A DNA stretch of 64,000 bases from Dyadobacter psychrophilus. Lineage in GTDB: Bacteria; Bacteroidota; Bacteroidia; Cytophagales; Spirosomataceae. The notes beneath the pieces were generated by a model, which saw nothing but the letters and a program-made list of their open reading frames with translations, was not told the DNA's origin and searched no databases. This document shows, in pieces, positions 8,468 through 16,810 of this stretch. Position numbers and translations under genes: made by a program. The stretch lies in assembly GCF_900167945.1 (NCBI RefSeq), contig NZ_FUZA01000002.1:868001-932000 (forward strand), read 5' to 3'. The number at the start of each line of letters is the position of its first letter. The stretch's first letter is position 1.

Positions 8468-9991
8468 ATGTTATTCAAGACTATGGGCCGATCTGCAAAT
8501 GCGTTTCTGATTGTGCTTCCCATTATTGGTTGTGTGGTGTGGTTTTTTCTCAAAGTATTTCAATTTCAAACCAGCCCCGAGCAATATCCCGATGGAATGG
8601 TGATCCTTCAACTGAGCAAAGGCTGGTTGGAGGGGCGTCCGTTTCTATTCGATACAATTTACGGGAATCACGCACAGCAGCATAATTACTATTTTATACC
8701 GCTGATAGGGATTTTTACACGATTCATGGGCGTGAACGGGCTCTTTATGGCCTATGTGTGTTTTGTAGGGCTTTTCTTTTGGGTTTACAACCGGGGTTCT
8801 GCCCACTTCAATGTCGCCGAGCGGCGCGCCATCTGGCTCACGGCACTGGTCTACATCTTCGGGCCGATGGCTTACTTCATGTATCTGGATTATTTTGGCT
8901 GGCACCCGGAGCAGTACTTTATCCCACTGCTTGCCTTCCTTGCATTAAGCTTTGCTCAGCGCAAATGGGGAATGTTCATTGTCTGGCTTACCCTTGTTTT
9001 TTTGGTTAAGGAGTCCTCTATTGTCCTTATTTGCTGCCTTTTTCTGTTTTATTCGGTGGTGGACCAGGTTATTCTCAACCCCTCCAGACATTGGTTCAGA
9101 TACATTTTCAACAAACGAAATTTGCTTATCACCAGCGTTTCGGTAGTGATATTTCTGATCGGTCTGTGGTGGCTTTCCTATTTGAACGGATCGCAATCCA
9201 GCCGTCTTAATCAGGCATTTTCTAATACACAACTGAATACTACATTCTTCTATCACATTGTATTTTCCGTGGCTGTTGGCGCCCTCACTTTTGGTCTGGG
9301 CCTGATTCCCTTTATGCCATGGCTGCGCACATTTCCACGTAAGGGGCTGATTATCTGGGTGCTGGCGGGATGTTTTGGCGTGTTGTTTGTAATGTTTGCA
9401 ACCGAGGCGCTGTATTATTTTCCAGCAATCTACCCAGGTGTTTCCTATCCGCCGCGGATCAGCGGTTTGTGGGCATTTATGCTGAGCGCATTTGTTTATT
9501 TGAGTTACCGGGTGGCGCAGGCGGGATTTACACCCGGTCAAAATGCAATCAACTGGATTTTAACGGGTTGTTTACTACAATTTATTTTCGGCACGTTCCT
9601 GGTGGCCCATCATTTTACTTTTGATACAAAGCCGAGCGCAATAGCCAAAAGTGCATCCTATATGATCAAAACCGGCTTAGGCTTTGATCCTTATCCTGAG
9701 GGAGATGCCCGGCAGCTTCATGGATTGGCAAAGGAAATGCCTGTGGGTTCGGAAGTCATCGTCCCGTTTCAATATTTGCGTTATTTCGAGCGGGTTTATC
9801 CTAGTTTCTGGCCTCAGGATGGACGGCTTCCTGCCCATATCCTTGGAAGACCGTTGATGTATGTTTATGAAAAGGAATTAGTCCAAAACGGCGCCTACCA
9901 TGTGTTTCCCGCGAAGGGTTATAAAACGATCCCAAATGAGCATCTTTTAATTCTGGCTGATTCGAGCTGGTATAATCTGAAATTCAAATGA
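8468..9991 (+). CDS. DUF2079-like polytopic membrane protein
   Basis: A 507-residue integral membrane protein with about ten hydrophobic segments; the first is at about 12-32 (FLIVLPIIGCVVWFFLKVF). The loop containing YFGWHPEQY after the third segment, and the C-terminal soluble part ending in predicted beta strands, suit DUF2079. These proteins resemble GT-C glycosyltransferases, but their activity has not been established as far as I know. The stop overlaps the next start by four bases (ATGA), so the two genes are translationally coupled, and a joint role in building a glycan or glycolipid at the inner membrane is likely. Confidence 0.65.
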   Translation: MLFKTMGRSANAFLIVLPIIGCVVWFFLKVFQFQTSPEQYPDGMVILQLSKGWLEGRPFLFDTIYGNHAQQHNYYFIPLIGIFTRFMGVNGLFMAYVCFVGLFFWVYNRGSAHFNVAERRAIWLTALVYIFGPMAYFMYLDYFGWHPEQYFIPLLAFLALSFAQRKWGMFIVWLTLVFLVKESSIVLICCLFLFYSVVDQVILNPSRHWFRYIFNKRNLLITSVSVVIFLIGLWWLSYLNGSQSSRLNQAFSNTQLNTTFFYHIVFSVAVGALTFGLGLIPFMPWLRTFPRKGLIIWVLAGCFGVLFVMFATEALYYFPAIYPGVSYPPRISGLWAFMLSAFVYLSYRVAQAGFTPGQNAINWILTGCLLQFIFGTFLVAHHFTFDTKPSAIAKSASYMIKTGLGFDPYPEGDARQLHGLAKEMPVGSEVIVPFQYLRYFERVYPSFWPQDGRLPAHILGRPLMYVYEKELVQNGAYHVFPAKGYKTIPNEHLLILADSSWYNLKFK

Positions 9992-11370
9992 ATGGGGAAG
10001 AGAGAGAGAAATGGATCAGGAAGAATGCATACTATCATAAATCTTTGGTAAAGCATTTAAGATTTATCATCCCGGAAGGCAGCTCGGTGCTTGAAATCGG
10101 GTGTGGTACAGGATATCTGCTCGATCAGCTCCGACCGGCAAGGGGAGTGGGGATTGATATTTCAGAAGAAATGATCCGTTTTGCCAGAATACATCGCCCA
10201 GGCAATGTGTATTTTGAGATGAATGCGGAGCGCATTAACCTGGATGCAACATTTGACTATGTGATCATCAGCGATACGATCGGCAGTTTCAGGGATGTTC
10301 AGATGGTGTTTGAAGCTATCCATCATGTATTCACCCCGCAAACGCGTCTGGTTATTACATCCACTAATTTCCTCTGGCGGCCGGTTCTTAATCTTGCTGA
10401 AACTCTAGGACTAAAAATGCCGCAGAAAAGGCAAAATTGGTTGGATATCAGCGATATAATTTCCCTTCTGCATCTTGCCGATTTCGATCTTATCGATCAT
10501 CACCGGAAGATGATCTTTCCCGGATACATTCCCTTTATTTCCAATTTTTTGAACCGGTATATCGGGAACCTGCCATTGATCAATGGCCTGGGATTAATCA
10601 CCTGCCTTGTAGCCAGAAGCAAAAGGGTCGCTTGCGAACCCGCTAGTGAAATGAGCGTAAGCGTGATCATCCCGGCACGCAACGAAAAAGGCAATATCGA
10701 AGCACTGATTCAGCGCACCCCGCAAATGGGCAAGCACACCGAACTGGTTTTTGTTGAGGGAAATTCAACCGACCAGACCTGGGAGGAAATTCAGCGGCTG
10801 GGTGCGCATTACCAGGAATCTCATGACATAAAATGGGCGCAGCAGGATGGGAAAGGGAAGGGAGACGCCGTAAGAAAAGGTTACAGCCTGGCCAGCGGAG
10901 ACATTCTTATGATTCTGGATGCGGATATGACGGTTGCGCCCGAGGAGCTGCCCAAGTTTTTTAATGCCATCGCTTCCGGCAAAGGAGAGTATATCAATGG
11001 TTCGCGGCTTGTGTATCCGATGGAAAAGCAGGCAATGCGTTTCCTGAATTTGCTTGGCAACAAATTTTTCAGCCTCGCATTTTCCTGGCTGCTGGGACAG
11101 AATTTGAAGGATACGCTCTGTGGTACGAAAGTGATTTCGAAGAAAAATTATCTGAAATTAGCCGCTAACCGATCTTATTTCGGTGATTTTGATCCATTCG
11201 GAGACTTTGACCTCATTTTTGGCTCTGCTAAACTCAATCTTAAATTTGTTGAAATTCCCATCCGTTACCGCGCCCGAACCTACGGCGAAACGAATATTTC
11301 ACGGTTCAAACACGGATGGTTACTGCTCAGGATGACTGCATTCGCCCTGCAAAAAATCAAGTTCACGTAA
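9988..11370 (+). CDS. SAM methyltransferase - family 2 glycosyltransferase fusion
   Basis: A 460-residue two-domain protein. Residues about 1-210 form a class I SAM-dependent methyltransferase (SSVLEIGCGTGYLLDQL, GVGIDISEEMIRFAR, DYVIISDTIGS). Residues about 222-460 form a GT2 glycosyltransferase similar to dolichyl-phosphate mannose synthases. That half shows SVIIPARNEKGNIEALI, the nucleotide-sugar DxD site in ILDADMTVAPEELPK, then GDFDLIFGSA and RARTYGETNISRFKHG. It probably transfers a sugar to a lipid carrier or a membrane acceptor and methylates the product or a related group. It overlaps the upstream DUF2079 gene by four bases. Fusion is not a frameshift artefact: the frame is continuous across the linker at about 210-222. 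Confidence 0.85.
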   Translation: MNGEEREKWIRKNAYYHKSLVKHLRFIIPEGSSVLEIGCGTGYLLDQLRPARGVGIDISEEMIRFARIHRPGNVYFEMNAERINLDATFDYVIISDTIGSFRDVQMVFEAIHHVFTPQTRLVITSTNFLWRPVLNLAETLGLKMPQKRQNWLDISDIISLLHLADFDLIDHHRKMIFPGYIPFISNFLNRYIGNLPLINGLGLITCLVARSKRVACEPASEMSVSVIIPARNEKGNIEALIQRTPQMGKHTELVFVEGNSTDQTWEEIQRLGAHYQESHDIKWAQQDGKGKGDAVRKGYSLASGDILMILDADMTVAPEELPKFFNAIASGKGEYINGSRLVYPMEKQAMRFLNLLGNKFFSLAFSWLLGQNLKDTLCGTKVISKKNYLKLAANRSYFGDFDPFGDFDLIFGSAKLNLKFVEIPIRYRARTYGETNISRFKHGWLLLRMTAFALQKIKFT

Positions 11371-11495
11371 TGCACTTGCTAAGTCGCTTCATGACAACTT
11401 TCACCGGAAACTAACTTGCATGTCGGAATCTTCTGAGTGTGAGTTATATTGAGTTGCCGCACCAAGATTTCTCTATCACCTTTTTTTAATGTCTG

Positions 11496-12086
11496 ATGAA
11501 ACAAATCACTGTTATGAAAAGAAGCGAATTTTTCAACCTTACATTAGCGCTGCCGTTTGTGCCCGGCTCAATGAAACCTAAAAAACTGTCTCGTACGGAC
11601 AGGGTAAAAAAAGGATTTCGGGTGGTTACTGGTCAGGACCGGTTTGATAAGAGCATCTCATTGCTGGAAGGGGACACATTCTATACCAAGATATCATCGA
11701 AGGACACCAACGGCGATTTATATACTTTTGAATCTACCCGTGTCAAAAATGGAGGACCTACGCTTCATGTTCATCCCGGCCAGGACGAATGGTGGTATAT
11801 TCTGGAAGGTGAGTTCAAAATTAAGATTGGTGATGATCTTTTCGAAGCCAAAGCCGGGGACAGTGTTTTTGGACCGAGGGGCGTCCCGCACACCTTTTCC
11901 AAAGTAAGTGAAGGTGTTGCAAGGATGATCATTACATTCCAGCCTGCCGGTAAAATGGAGGAATTCTTTACTTCGGTATCGCAGGGCGTACTGAAAGGGA
12001 AATCCGAACTTGAACAGGATAACTTCAGAAAAGCACACGGATTTGAAAGGGTGGGACCTCCGCTCGATTACTTCAAGAAGTTTTAG
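11496..12086 (+). CDS. cupin-domain protein
   Basis: A 196-residue protein with a single cupin fold. Motif 1 is at about 88-110 (GGPTLHVHPGQDEWWYILEGEF, with two metal-binding His and a Glu). Motif 2 is at about 119-135 (AGDSVFGPRGVPHTFSK, with a third His). The N-terminus (FFNLTLALPFVPGS) may be a weak signal or anchor. Cupins bind a metal and may be dioxygenases, isomerases or sensors; which applies here cannot be told. It stands alone, with no operon partner. Confidence 0.75.
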   Translation: MKQITVMKRSEFFNLTLALPFVPGSMKPKKLSRTDRVKKGFRVVTGQDRFDKSISLLEGDTFYTKISSKDTNGDLYTFESTRVKNGGPTLHVHPGQDEWWYILEGEFKIKIGDDLFEAKAGDSVFGPRGVPHTFSKVSEGVARMIITFQPAGKMEEFFTSVSQGVLKGKSELEQDNFRKAHGFERVGPPLDYFKKF

Positions 12087-12121
12087 TTTGCCTGTGAGTA
12101 GAGCTCCCTGGTGCAGTTCAT

Positions 12122-12760
12122 TTAAAGTTTAAGCATTAATTGCACATTAAGGCCCAGTTGATATGCTTTGGTGTTGATAGCGGAAGGCGGGATCGCGTAG
12201 CTGAAAGTGGGCTGCGCAATGAGTGACAAATGCTTCGCAAAATGGTAAATTACACCTGCTCCAACCGTAGGCGATATTCTGGACGTGTTACGGTCAGACT
12301 TAAAAGTTACCGTTCCGATATCAGGGATATTGACCCTACTTGTTGTGCCAAAATTCCATAACGCGCCTGCCGAAAAATAAGGCGAAAATTTTCTCTCGGA
12401 CGGCTGAAAATTGACAAAGACGGGAATGGAAAAATTATGGGACCGACTGCTGGTGCCAGACTGTTTCATTTTGGCGTAGCTGAACCATAAGCCCGTTGAA
12501 GCAGACCATTTTTCTGCGAAAGAGTATCTTCCGTTCAAACCAACCCAATAACCTTTTGATGATAACTCTGACTTCCAGATCTGAGTAGTTAATGTTCCGC
12601 TGCTATATGAATCGGGCAGGATTACTTCTGCTACGGTTTTGGAATGTCCGTAAAATGGGGCCACTGTTGCAGAAATTGCAAACTTACCCTGACTGAAAGC
12701 GCCTGAAGAGGAAAAGAGAAGTCCGGCCAGGATCAATGAAGTGTAGAAATTTGATTTCAT
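12122..12760 (-). CDS. outer-membrane beta-barrel protein (porin-like)
   Basis: From the Met at 12760 the protein has 212 residues and a clear signal peptide (MKSNFYTSLILAGLLFSSSGAFSQ). In-frame Met codons at 12772 and 12790 give longer versions with a poorer signal. The mature part alternates polar and aromatic residues in strands, with GLNGRYSFAEKWSASTGLWFSYAKM in the middle. It ends in LGLNVQLMLKL, a C-terminal beta-signal-like strand. It is probably an eight- to ten-strand barrel of the outer-membrane-protein-with-beta-barrel group. Function is unknown. Confidence 0.65.
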   Translation of the reverse strand: MKSNFYTSLILAGLLFSSSGAFSQGKFAISATVAPFYGHSKTVAEVILPDSYSSGTLTTQIWKSELSSKGYWVGLNGRYSFAEKWSASTGLWFSYAKMKQSGTSSRSHNFSIPVFVNFQPSERKFSPYFSAGALWNFGTTSRVNIPDIGTVTFKSDRNTSRISPTVGAGVIYHFAKHLSLIAQPTFSYAIPPSAINTKAYQLGLNVQLMLKL

Positions 12761-12894
12761 CTTGCTTGACATTGAGGTTTTAGTAACCATTCATTACTTA
12801 GCAAGTTATGTTAAAATAATATAATTAAATAGAAAAATATTTGTAGTTTTTAGGAAAAATGTAGTGGCTTGTCAAACTTAAACTTCTATTCAAG

Positions 12895-13266
12895 ATGAAA
12901 ACAAAGTACTATTTCCTGATTGTTATGGCATTGGCCATTTTCTCCATTGCAGCAAAAAGAGCAGTTGTGGCCAACGACATCGTAGGCACCTGGAAGTATC
13001 TGATCAGCGACGTACCGCCCGAATACGAATCCGGATTTTTTACTTTTGAAGAAAAAGAAAGCAAAACGGTGGGATATGTCGGGGATACGGAAAAACAAGA
13101 GATGAAAGAGCTGGTTGTGGACCAGGGAAAAGTGACCTTCACTACTGAAAGTCAGGCAGGGGTTTTTAAATACAGCCTTGCACAGACAGGCGATACATTG
13201 CAGGGCATCATATCATCCCAATATGGGGATTTTCCAATAAAAGCGATCAAGGAGGCTAAGAAGTAA
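12895..13266 (+). CDS. small exported protein of unknown function
   Basis: A 123-residue protein with a signal peptide (MKTKYYFLIVMALAIFSIAAKRA). The mature part begins IVGTWKYLISDVPPEYESGFF, and strand-like stretches recur after it, including VGYVGDTEKQEMKELVVDQGKVTF and DTLQGIISSQYGDFPIKAIK. This looks like a small lipocalin-like or NTF2-like beta-rich fold, since a GTW near the N-terminus is typical of lipocalin-like proteins. I do not recognise the family. It is monocistronic. Confidence 0.6.
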   Translation: MKTKYYFLIVMALAIFSIAAKRAVVANDIVGTWKYLISDVPPEYESGFFTFEEKESKTVGYVGDTEKQEMKELVVDQGKVTFTTESQAGVFKYSLAQTGDTLQGIISSQYGDFPIKAIKEAKK

Positions 13267-13288
13267 GGTGGAGGGTTGTACAGATTCG

Positions 13289-13323
13289 ATACTCACTTTT
13301 GGTACGATTTTTAAAGTGAGTAT
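13289..13323. repeat. 11-bp perfect inverted repeat
   Basis: ATACTCACTTT (13289-13299) is exactly inverted at 13313-13323 around a 13-base spacer. It lies 22-56 bp after the stop at 13266 and 33 bp before the start at 13357. There is no T-run after it, so it may be an operator or a 5' leader hairpin for the next gene rather than a terminator. Confidence 0.55.
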
Positions 13324-13356
13324 GGGAAATCATCACAACCTTAAAACTAATTTCTT

Positions 13357-13833
13357 ATGAAAAGGACGATAAATCTGGCACTTGCCGCTATGTTCTGTGC
13401 TGCAACATTATCACATGCACAAACTACATCCAGCTCAGGCCAGGCCGATAAACAGGACCAAAAAGCGCAGGGAAGCCAGGCTGCAAGTGCCAGCAAGCCA
13501 GCGCAAGGGGCAGCAGCAACCAGCGCCGGAGACGACAAGGCAGTTGAAAATCGTGCGCGGAAAAGTACGGAGGGAGATGGAAGCACGCGCCCGGGCGGCG
13601 CAGCCCATAAAAATGCAAATGATGTGGGACGCTACTCTGATACTGAAAGCAAAGATCCTAAGTCTTTCAATTCCAAGGAAGCAATCGCAAAACGTAAGAA
13701 GAATTTGACGGAATCGGATACGACTGTCAAAGAAGGAAGCGGATCAGCCGATAGAAATACCAAAAACCATACAGGTAAAACAGGTAACTATCAAAACCGC
13801 GATGCCAAGCAGTCGGTTAAGAGCCGTCCGTAA
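13357..13833 (+). CDS. low-complexity exported protein, Ala/Ser/Lys/Gln-rich
   Basis: A 158-residue protein with a signal peptide (MKRTINLALAAMFCAATLSHAQ). The mature part is almost entirely small and charged residues (GQADKQDQKAQGSQAAS, then TKNHTGKTGNYQNRDAKQ) and has no predicted fold core, so it is probably disordered and periplasmic. I do not recognise a family. It is followed by a strong terminator and is probably transcribed alone. Confidence 0.6.
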   Translation: MKRTINLALAAMFCAATLSHAQTTSSSGQADKQDQKAQGSQAASASKPAQGAAATSAGDDKAVENRARKSTEGDGSTRPGGAAHKNANDVGRYSDTESKDPKSFNSKEAIAKRKKNLTESDTTVKEGSGSADRNTKNHTGKTGNYQNRDAKQSVKSRP

Positions 13834-13838
13834 TGGTA

Positions 13839-13875
13839 ATATCAAAAAGGTTGCGCCAAGCAACCTTTTTGATAT
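13839..13875. terminator. strong bidirectional terminator
   Basis: A perfect 15-bp stem (ATATCAAAAAGGTTG at 13839-13853, paired with 13861-13875) closes on a 7-base loop, with A-rich and T-rich flanks on both sides of the stem. It separates the low-complexity protein gene (stop at 13833) from the next start at 13895. This also argues against the longer start at 13802, because that reading would translate through the hairpin. Confidence 0.85.
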
Positions 13876-13894
13876 ATATTTGCCACGCAATCCT

Positions 13895-14272
13895 ATGCGT
13901 ACAGTTATAGTCTACATATGGCTTATCACGACGATACTGCCGACTTTCAGTCAGTGGGGGACTATTGCATATTATCATATCAACAAAGAATACATTACCC
14001 GCGTCCTTTGCGAAAACCGTGATAAACCGCAGCTGCATTGTAACGGTAAATGCTTTCTGGCAAAAAAACTGAAAGAGCAGCAGGAAAAGCAAGATAAGCA
14101 AACCAGCGATCGCGTTCAGAACATCCCTGTTCTCCAACTCTTTGCCTCACCGATCACATCTTTCGAGTTTTTAGCAACGGATTATTCGTTGTGCCAGGAG
14201 CTTAATTTTTCCTATCATTTAGCCTCTTATCAGGCACCTCTATCCATTCTTGTTCCACCTCCCTGTGCGTAA
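13895..14272 (+). CDS. small membrane-anchored or exported protein with a C..CNGKC motif
   Basis: A 125-residue protein starting at the ATG after the terminator (MRTVIVYIWLITTILPTFSQW). A hydrophobic N-terminus is followed by LCENRDKPQLHCNGKCFLAKKL. The first Cys lies 11 residues before the CNGKC pair, an arrangement that could hold a metal ion or form a disulfide. A Lys/Gln-rich segment comes next (KEQQEKQDKQTSDR), then a hydrophobic C-terminal region ending PLSILVPPPCA. The gene precedes a TonB siderophore receptor and a PepSY membrane protein on the same strand, which suggests a role in metal uptake. I know no characterised function. Confidence 0.65.
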   Translation: MRTVIVYIWLITTILPTFSQWGTIAYYHINKEYITRVLCENRDKPQLHCNGKCFLAKKLKEQQEKQDKQTSDRVQNIPVLQLFASPITSFEFLATDYSLCQELNFSYHLASYQAPLSILVPPPCA

Positions 14273-14400
14273 GCACACTTTGCGTTTTCGTACGCTTGTT
14301 TTTTAGCCGTTGAACCGTATGTTCATGCGGCTGACATCATCTTTTTCTATCCAAGGCATTCATGGGCTCATTCCGGAAACGGCATGCGGCACATCTATAA

Positions 14401-16782
14401 ATGTATATTCTAATGCATATCAAATATCTATTGCTGTTATTTTTCATTACAACGATTTCCACAAATGTATTTGCACAGACGGAGGCTGGCACTTTAAATG
14501 GCCGTATTATGAATGCGGATCAACAGGCGATTACCGGGGCGTCCATTACATTGCAGAACACGGACCTGGGAACAATTACCGACGCAAAAGGCCAGTTTAG
14601 CTTGGCAGGCATTATGCCTGGGTCATATATTCTTTCTGTTTCCAACATCGGTTATACGGCTTTTACCCAAAGCCTTCGCATTTCAAAAGGGAAAAATCCT
14701 TTTCTCAACCTGCAACTCTCGGAAAGCAGGCAGGAGCTGCAAGAGGTGGTGGTAAGCACAGCCAGAACACGTTACCAGGTGCTGAATTCCAATGCATCTA
14801 CCCGTACGAATGCGCCGCTGCTTGCTACGCCGCAGTCGGTGCAGGTAATGTCTGCAGCCGTATTGCGCGACCGCCAGGCTTTCACGTTGAATGAGATTGC
14901 AGGGTCTTTTACAGGGATGAAGGCCAATAATGGGAATGGGAACTTTCAGATCCGAGGTTTTACGGCTTACTCGCCCAATGATGCCAGTTTTTTACTTTAT
15001 AACGGAATCCGGGGAAATCTGTTCTTGTGGAGTCAGCAGCCGCTGCTTTATAACATTGAATCTGTTGAATTGCTTCGCGGACCTTCTGGTGCATTGTTTA
15101 GTGAAGGCTCACCGGGCGGAGTGGTCAATTTCGTTACCAAGAAACCTTTGTCCGAGAAGCGGGCGAGCCTGGATCTTTCTCTGGGCAGCTGGGGCTTCGG
15201 GCGGGCATCGGTAGATTTTACCGGGCCTGTGGATAGTCAGAAAAAGCTTTTGTACCGGGCCATTGTCGGGTACGACCGCTCTGAAAGTTTCAGGGATTAT
15301 CAGGAAAAAAAGAACCTGTTCGTCGCACCGTCGCTGACTTACCTTTTTAGCAGAAAAACTTCAATAAATCTTGAACTGAATTACGCCTATCAAAAGGCCG
15401 TTCAGCAATATGACAACGGGAGCTTTGTATATTCAAGACCAGACGGCAGTTTCGACTTCAATTATTATCCCAACAATCTGACGATCCAAAGTCCGACGGA
15501 TTATGGCAAAACGCATAATGCATCGGCCACATTAACCTTTGACCATCAGATCAATGACAACCTGAAACTCACGATCGTCGAGCGGGCGGTACGAAATGTG
15601 CTGGACTATACGGACCACATCCCGGTTGGAAGGATCCGGAACGATTCCATCAGCCGCGGATATCAGGATTGGGAAACCGACAGGTTCAGTCTGCAAACAA
15701 CCGCTTTTGCAACATATACTGCCAAAACAGGCTCCCTGGGCCATCAGGTCATTGCAGGCGTAGATTACAACCGTTATGGCTGGACCCAAAATGACTATCA
15801 ATACAAATCATCCACAAGGATCTCTATTCCTCACCCGGATTATGCAGGCAGTATCCCCGATGCATCGGTTCCGGCAGACGAATCGGATGACAATAAGCGT
15901 GTTACCAACCTGATTGGCGGCTATATTCAGGACCAGATGAGTGTCGGCAACAAATTAAAAGTGCTGCTTTCCCTGCGTTACGACAATTACAATGGTAAGG
16001 AAACGCCATTGTCAGACCGCGATAATAAACAGGGCGATGAATTGCAGGCTTCGGGCTGGATTCCCCGGATCGGGCTGGTATATTTACCGGTAAAGAATGT
16101 CTCTATCTACGGAACATTCTTGAAGTCATTTAATCCGCAAACCTCTAATAATGTGCTCGCAGGCGGCCCGTTCCCAACCCGTAAGGCAACCCAATATGAG
16201 GTCGGATCAAAAGCGGACCTGCTCAGTAATCGCTTGTCGGCCACCTTGTCTTTATATCAAATTGATTATAAAAACATTCTGACAGCGGCACCTACGGAAG
16301 AAAATTCGCATCGCCAGGCAGCAATAGACGGCACAAGGAGCAAAGGCGGGGAGTTTTCCGTAACCGGTAATCTTAATGCGCTGAGCCTGATCGCCGGTTA
16401 TGCATTCAATGAGCATGTGCTGGTGAGTACAAGCACATATGGTAAAAAAGGTGATCGCTTTGCCAACGCGCCAAAACATCAGCTCAATTTTTGGGGCAAA
16501 TATGCACTTCCGTCCAGTGTGCTTAAAGGATTCGGAGTGGCGGCGGGCGTTCGCTATGTAAGTGATCAGGTTGGCTTGTTAAGCAATCAAAATTTTCTTT
16601 TCCCTTCCTACACCGTTCTGGATGCGGCGCTTTCTTATCAGCGTAATCGTTTTCAGGTGCAGGTTAATGCTTACAATCTGACAAACAAGCACTATTTCAC
16701 AGGAAGCCGTTCAGGTGTAACGCTGGCCGGATTGGGTGATCCGTTTAATGTAAGGGTGGGGGTTAGCTATCAGCTCTGGTAA
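14401..16782 (+). CDS. TonB-dependent siderophore receptor
   Basis: A 793-residue outer-membrane receptor. The signal peptide ends at NVFAQ; the Met at 14413 is an alternative start. A carboxypeptidase-regulatory-like domain lies at about 31-110 (LNGRIMNADQQAITGASITLQ). The plug at about 130-245 carries the ferric-siderophore receptor signature (TPQSVQVMSAAVLRDRQAFT, FQIRGFTAY, SVELLRGPSGALFSEGSPGG, GGVVNFVTKKP). The barrel ends with a terminal aromatic (GVSYQLW). It should import an iron-siderophore complex into the periplasm using TonB energy. The PepSY protein gene follows 28 bp downstream, a common pairing in iron uptake. Confidence 0.9.
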   Translation: MYILMHIKYLLLLFFITTISTNVFAQTEAGTLNGRIMNADQQAITGASITLQNTDLGTITDAKGQFSLAGIMPGSYILSVSNIGYTAFTQSLRISKGKNPFLNLQLSESRQELQEVVVSTARTRYQVLNSNASTRTNAPLLATPQSVQVMSAAVLRDRQAFTLNEIAGSFTGMKANNGNGNFQIRGFTAYSPNDASFLLYNGIRGNLFLWSQQPLLYNIESVELLRGPSGALFSEGSPGGVVNFVTKKPLSEKRASLDLSLGSWGFGRASVDFTGPVDSQKKLLYRAIVGYDRSESFRDYQEKKNLFVAPSLTYLFSRKTSINLELNYAYQKAVQQYDNGSFVYSRPDGSFDFNYYPNNLTIQSPTDYGKTHNASATLTFDHQINDNLKLTIVERAVRNVLDYTDHIPVGRIRNDSISRGYQDWETDRFSLQTTAFATYTAKTGSLGHQVIAGVDYNRYGWTQNDYQYKSSTRISIPHPDYAGSIPDASVPADESDDNKRVTNLIGGYIQDQMSVGNKLKVLLSLRYDNYNGKETPLSDRDNKQGDELQASGWIPRIGLVYLPVKNVSIYGTFLKSFNPQTSNNVLAGGPFPTRKATQYEVGSKADLLSNRLSATLSLYQIDYKNILTAAPTEENSHRQAAIDGTRSKGGEFSVTGNLNALSLIAGYAFNEHVLVSTSTYGKKGDRFANAPKHQLNFWGKYALPSSVLKGFGVAAGVRYVSDQVGLLSNQNFLFPSYTVLDAALSYQRNRFQVQVNAYNLTNKHYFTGSRSGVTLAGLGDPFNVRVGVSYQLW

Positions 16783-16810
16783 TTTAAAATCATAATTATC
16801 AGACTATTAC

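Noticed and set aside
8945..9541. 198-codon minus-strand open frame within the DUF2079 gene
   Set aside because: It is antisense to a membrane protein gene; the composition (Lys/Gln/Asn-rich with many Cys and His) is typical of a shadow frame.
13802..13894. Upstream extension of the CNGKC protein frame
   Set aside because: The extension overlaps the previous gene and crosses the strong terminator at 13839-13875; the signal starts at 13895.
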